A stretch of 64,000 nt of DNA, from the NCBI RefSeq assembly GCF_021155775.2, contig NC_060235.2, positions 5,091,521 through 5,155,520 of the forward strand. The letters are read 5' to 3'. Positions 59,076-64,000 of the stretch are shown piece after piece. Each line of letters starts with the position of its first letter. The stretch's first letter is position 1. A program made the translations under genes and the position numbers. The DNA is from Neodiprion pinetum. Its lineage: Eukaryota > Arthropoda > Insecta > Hymenoptera > Diprionidae. The notes beneath the pieces are model-generated. The model was not told the DNA's origin and searched no databases. It saw nothing but the letters and a program-made list of their open reading frames with translations.

Positions 59076-61372
59076 TTACGGTGACTCAACACATATATTT
59101 TCACAATATTTTCATTGGTATTAAGAGAACTTGCAGCTAAATTTTGGTAAAAAAACGAATGGAGATTGAAAGAATAAATAAAAATAATTACAAATCTGAC
59201 GACCGTTTGAAGACGATATGAATTTTTTTTCCCTATTTTTTCCGACGTTTATCAATTTTTTTTAAACAGTTTTAATAATAATTCCGCAATGCCCGTGATC
59301 GGGACTACAGAGTGATGAATACTGAAGACTCATACCTATCTTAAAATCAATCGGTTGGACAGAACTCGAGATATTATACGTCAACCAGGTTGAAAACTGT
59401 AGTTTTGACATAAACGCATTTAACGCTAATACGTTTAAAGTCTTGACCTCGGTTTTGAAACTTATTTCTGTATTACCTGAAATGAGAATTTTTCTTAGCG
59501 TTGATCGGCGATTAGGAAGCCTTTTGTCACACTCGCAGCTATCTTACAGACCGATATTTCTAGCCTTGAAGTAAATAAATCTATCGAGCCTCACACCGTC
59601 TGGTAGTACATTGTTTCACTCAAGTGCTCGTAATTTTTTCAATTTTTGTAAATTTGACATCGGCTTTGAGCCAAAATATTTGGAAAAGATGTAGCTGTAA
59701 TAATGTGTAAAAAAAAAAAAAAAAAAAAACATACAAAACAAATTAACCGATCAATTTTTAAAACTTCTATCAAAGATATTAGAGGCAGCCTTACGCCCGG
59801 ATAAAAGTGGAAAAAAAACAAACGGGACCGTTGACGCAAGCACGATTCCCATGCCGTTTGTTAATCTCATAGCTCCTCTCGACTCGCCCCCTTGTGGAGC
59901 ATCCCTCTGACGAGCGGCATCCACCCTCGTCTCTACAGAGCGCTCGCATTCAACCCCCGAGGGACCGGTTGTGTGTGGTCGGACACAAGATACGTTCCTA
60001 CATGTCACGGGTCGCGATACCTCGTTAATAACTTGTCAGCTTACTCGCTTGCAACGCTCGTCGCCGGCTTGCTGCTGGATCAACGGAAGGGGGATACAAA
60101 TGAGAAAAATTTCCCGAGCGTCACGTTTAATTTTCCCGGATGAAACTTGGATTTTTCCCGATCAGTAAGATCGGCGAGAGCGACACGTTTCTACGAATTC
60201 TACGTTTCTCTTAATGACCTGGACTGATTTTTTTACTGGTCTTTGATTTCCTACGTTCCGGGTATTCGATAAACTCTTCCGAATTTGTTACAATCAGGAT
60301 ATCGCTGGCGATGTAATTGCACTACTTGCAAAATAAATTGTTCTTGTTCTTTATTTTTCGTTAAAGTTCGATTATAATTTTGTATTAACGCTGTACTGCA
60401 TATTTCCGCTTTTCTTCGACTTTCACGGCCTGTAAGTATACGAATTTTTGAGTATAAAAAAATCACATCCGGGCTCTTTTTTTTTTGCAATTTCACGCCC
60501 TATAAGAATATGCCTGGAAAAAAATTTCATCTCAATCGTTTCAAAAGTTACAGCATTTGTAACGAAGAAAAATTTTATTTGCGTGTTATTTAAATGGGAA
60601 ATTTCAAATGGCCACCGAATCCTTCTAAAATTGAGCTAAAAATTTTTCCCAACGGGAGAATTTTTTTCTTAGTAAACGGGTCCTTTCAAGACTGTAAATT
60701 CGGTAGGTTAGTTTCTCTGACTCACACGAAACACCAATAATTGAATTACAGATACTTTACAGATTATTGTATCTATGAATCAGTGAAAACGTATTGTTAA
60801 CATTAAATTTACGCTGATTTATATTTAAAGGAAAATAGCTCGATCAATTTGAAAATCCTTATCTCTACATTCGTCGCACGTAACTCTAACTTCTGTCTTA
60901 AATTACTTACAACGATTGATAAACCGTATAAAATTAATTTGACGAGAGTAGAATCGCAAACCAAAATAGACCGTTCACGCTAATTATTTTCTATTCTATA
61001 TCAAACCATCTAAATTGAATAAGAATAGGAAATCTCACTTCTTCGACCATGATATACTTCTTGATCCAATTTAACAATTATCAATTACCATTCTTCTATT
61101 TATAAACGAGGTTATTAACAAGGTTAGTGAAAACGGAAACGTACCGAGTTATTTTCGTACAGATGTACATGTAATTCGGATTCGGAATAACGTCTATTCG
61201 TGCATCCCATTCGTCCCTCCATAAACCGAAAGGATATAATCTTCACCTCTCGAAGTGAGACCGCAAAAATGGGTGGAATAGATATCGAAATATTTCCCCA
61301 GCTTCTTGAAATGGTTATAATAAGTTCTAAGGTTTCAAAAATCGGGACAGCAGGATCTGTTCAAGGTTTCAC

Positions 61373-61740
61373 CGAGAGAAATTTCAAGTTGTAACTATTT
61401 TAATTTGTCGCTATAACCGAAAAATAAAAATGTGTTTTGTAACCGTAGCCAGAGAATTTGGTAAGTCTTTTTTATTACGGTCAGCAGTATTGCATTTTTT
61501 TCCAACTAAAATTACGTTGCATCGATAATAATATTACGTTAATTGTTCTTTGTATTGTTGCAAGAACAAGAAAATATAATATTGGCAGCTAGAATTCTAC
61601 TGAAAAGTTAATTGTACCAATTTTTTTTGTACACAATTTCAACAATACTGATTAAACCGTTGTTGTAACGATACCAATTTCATTATAATTTTTTATAAAT
61701 GTGAAAAATAAAATTGAAATTTTTATAAATTTTCTCAAAC
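61373..61740. mobile_element. relic of the 428-bp MITE family
   Basis: Starts CACCGAGAGAAATTTC, close to the family end, and keeps AACTATTTTAATT, CGAAAAATAAAAATG and GCAAGAACAAGAAAATATAA in order. Strongly diverged, and the right end is unclear. Confidence 0.4.
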
Positions 61741-63456
61741 ATGCTGCAGGGAAATCGTGCAGAGAAATTGTCCGACGAGACCGAAGCTAGCCGCAGGTAT
61801 CGATTTGCATGCAAGAGTAAGAGACCTCGTTCACCTCGGCCACACATCACTTGTCGAAATCCAACCTCCTTCAGACGTCAAGTCGCGACGTCGATTTCCA
61901 TTGCATTTCGAAACTTCACGATCGTAATGACAATCGAAGATTCGACGTGGATATAAAAGTTCTCGTCACCGTTTCAACGACGATTTGAAAATGCAACTCT
62001 TTTTCCAACCGGATGCATCGAGATATCGAAAAGCTCGCTGGATCGACTGAAAAGATATCAGTTTCTGTGTCGAGAAAATTTTCAACTCCGCGTTAACCGG
62101 ATATGAGTATCGTTTGTTGTTTGTTTGTTGTTGTTTTTCGTTTTTCAAGTTTATAACAATGATACTGTATTTTTTTACGGATGCACGGAAGGTACAAGCA
62201 GGTTAAGAAAGCGTTTAAATTAAAATGTGATCAATCGCAGCTTTGAAAAGTGTCTATGAAGCTGATTTAGTCAGTCGTATAACTAAAAAAAAAAGTCTCA
62301 GTGACGCAGAAAAGTATTTCAAATTATCTAACTTTGACTCTAAGCATACCATTTTAGAATTGCTCTGCAATTTAGTTTCACCAAAATATAATCGATATTT
62401 ACTATCCGATTGTGTTAAGAATCGAGTGATATTTTCATCTGTCATTAAATTATCTTGCCTTGAATGATGGATTATCATTATCGGTAAAATAAAACGATTC
62501 TAAATAACAGAATTTTTCACCAACCAAATACCTCCAAGAAAATAATTACTACCGACGATTTGAACTGGGGGATTCATTTGTAAATAAAACGCGAGCCACT
62601 TTTTATTACACAATCTGACGAAGTGTAAAAGGATTTTTCGTTGGTAAAAATAGTAGAACAATTTGATTTTCTTAGACTTTGTCGATGACCAGGTGTTCGT
62701 AATTAAAATTAAGCGACGTAAACTTTCTCTCGAAATCACAAATAAAAATACACTTTGTGTGATTATAGCTTCAAAATAATTTCGGAAACGTTATTTTTGA
62801 CAAATTTTCGATCCGTTACGAAGTAAATAGTTAAAATTACAATTTCTCGCAATAAACAAAACAAAGAAAAACAAAAGTCTGGAATCAATTTGTCGGCCTG
62901 ATTACTCGCATCAAGCAATCACTTTGCACGCTTTCGCGATGCAGATCGAAGCTTTTATTTCCTGCACCGTAAGCGGTTGCACATATTCGTTGTCGTCTGG
63001 AAGATTCGCTGACTCGGCAAATTTCTAGCTGATAAAACATTCGCCGTCGTCCATAGTGGTGGAAAATTTTTCTTGAATAAGTAAGGATGCGGACAGGGTG
63101 AGAGCCGCCGGAAGGCGAATTCAGGGGCGGATGTTGAGGGTTGCTGGAGCCACGGTGGTCACTTTGTGTTACCGGCGAGAATCCGACGTCGAGATGCGCG
63201 CGTGTGTTTCGAGGGGAAAATCCACTTCCGGTACACCGTTTGTTTAATTTCCGGAGACAAACTGATTTTTGCATACCGCGGTCAGCCCCGGACATTCCCG
63301 GCTCGCCGGTGACGCGGTTCGTTCTCTCTCTCTCTCTCTGTCTCCGTCTCTATTTGCTACACTCGACGAATCGAAACTCGACAATTATACCATTTATCTA
63401 TAGGTGAACGTATGTGAAAACACTTGGGTATCTTCGTTTGAAGTGTTAAAAGTACA

Positions 63457-63503
63457 TTATGTAACAAGGGAATAAAGTCGATTTTTATCCCAGTGTTACA
63501 TAA
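63457..63503. repeat. imperfect hairpin TTATGTAACA...TGTTACATAA
   Basis: Two arms of about 20 bases face each other across a few bases, with small mismatches. Another short palindrome, GGAGTTATTTTAATAACTCC, lies at 63708-63727. Confidence 0.55.
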
Positions 63504-64000
63504 AGAACTTTGTTTCCGACTCAACTTTCGCCGCGATATTTATTTGAAATTTGGGACTTTTAAATTGGCCTCATATTTGCCGCAAGTGCGTTTTAGGGAA
63601 AACTATGCCACTTTTGTCCTGCTTTTGAGGTAAAAAAAGTTAACTTTGTGGTTGAGCCGGGTATGAAAGTTTTCAACTTCACCTTTCTCTATTTTTTGAA
63701 GAAAAAAGGAGTTATTTTAATAACTCCGTAAGTGAAAAGTTGAATTTTCACTAGAACGCCACGATTTGAAGTTTAGAGAATCACCTCCAATAATTTTCAT
63801 ATAGACGTATCTCTGGGTGTGTTTCTACGTATTCCACACATTTTTTTCTTCCCAATAACTGCCCGTTCTTTTACTCCTTTTGCGAGAAAGAATTTTTGAC
63901 GCGTTCCTGAAAGTATTTTCTCCGCTTCAATCAAATAGCATTTTGTAGTTCTACGATTAAGGGTTGAATCTACCAGACGGTATTGAATATTTTGATAATA

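Larger units (their letters stand above)
49575..64000. other. probable 5' intron(s) or flank of the Pgant9-like gene
   Basis: No exon carrying the expected stem or the conserved residues before CKEPGRYR was found, nor any other known gene. GC-richer patches at 54.9-55.7, 57.25-57.4 and 59.8-60.1 kb may be promoters or noncoding exons. Repeats in this span are listed separately. Confidence 0.4.

Overview
This is animal nuclear DNA, almost certainly from an insect and most likely a hymenopteran (sawfly-like); the species is inferred, not read. All genes are split by GT-AG introns, intergenic DNA is AT-rich with many homopolymers and microsatellites, and the three recognisable loci are an alpha-amylase family, a BTB/POZ protein close to insect serine-enriched protein (Drosophila gprs), and a polypeptide GalNAc-transferase close to Drosophila Pgant9.

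Layout. Positions 1-10.7 kb hold three alpha-amylase copies with the same five-exon structure: Amy1 on the plus strand (1192-3020), then Amy2 (5649-7463) and Amy3 (8806-10701) on the minus strand, so Amy1 converges on the other two. The copies have diverged at functional positions. Amy1 lacks the glycine-rich loop after the last catalytic Asp. Amy2 has Gln at the chloride-binding Arg position. Amy3 has a nonsense codon and a decayed TATA box and is called a pseudogene. 10.7-17.8 kb is intergenic and repetitive. 18.5-21.9 kb is the gprs-like gene on the minus strand, with a 39-nt microexon and two possible C-termini; its GC-richer 5' flank runs to about 24 kb. 25.6-29.5 kb is probably a long AT-rich 3' UTR. 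29.5-49.6 kb is the Pgant9-like gene on the minus strand: nine coding exons, two of them alternative versions of the first lectin repeat. Its N-terminal exons were not found, so 49.6-64 kb is probably its first intron(s) or upstream DNA.

Mobile DNA. A 428-429-bp MITE family occurs four times almost full length (17.9, 33.5, 46.1 and 52.2 kb) plus older relics. Two TTAA-flanked inverted-repeat elements are present at 17.8 and 44.0 kb; the first is split by a copy of the 428-bp MITE. A 608-bp foldback element lies at 30.0 kb, and a further dispersed repeat at 16.5 and 58.9 kb.

How the genes relate: the amylases are secreted starch-digesting enzymes and form a classic duplicated family. The BTB protein (probably an adaptor) and the Golgi O-glycosyltransferase are unrelated neighbours. 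The strongest leads are the mutually exclusive lectin exons, the amylase active-site and chloride-site divergence, and the two-ended gprs-like transcript.
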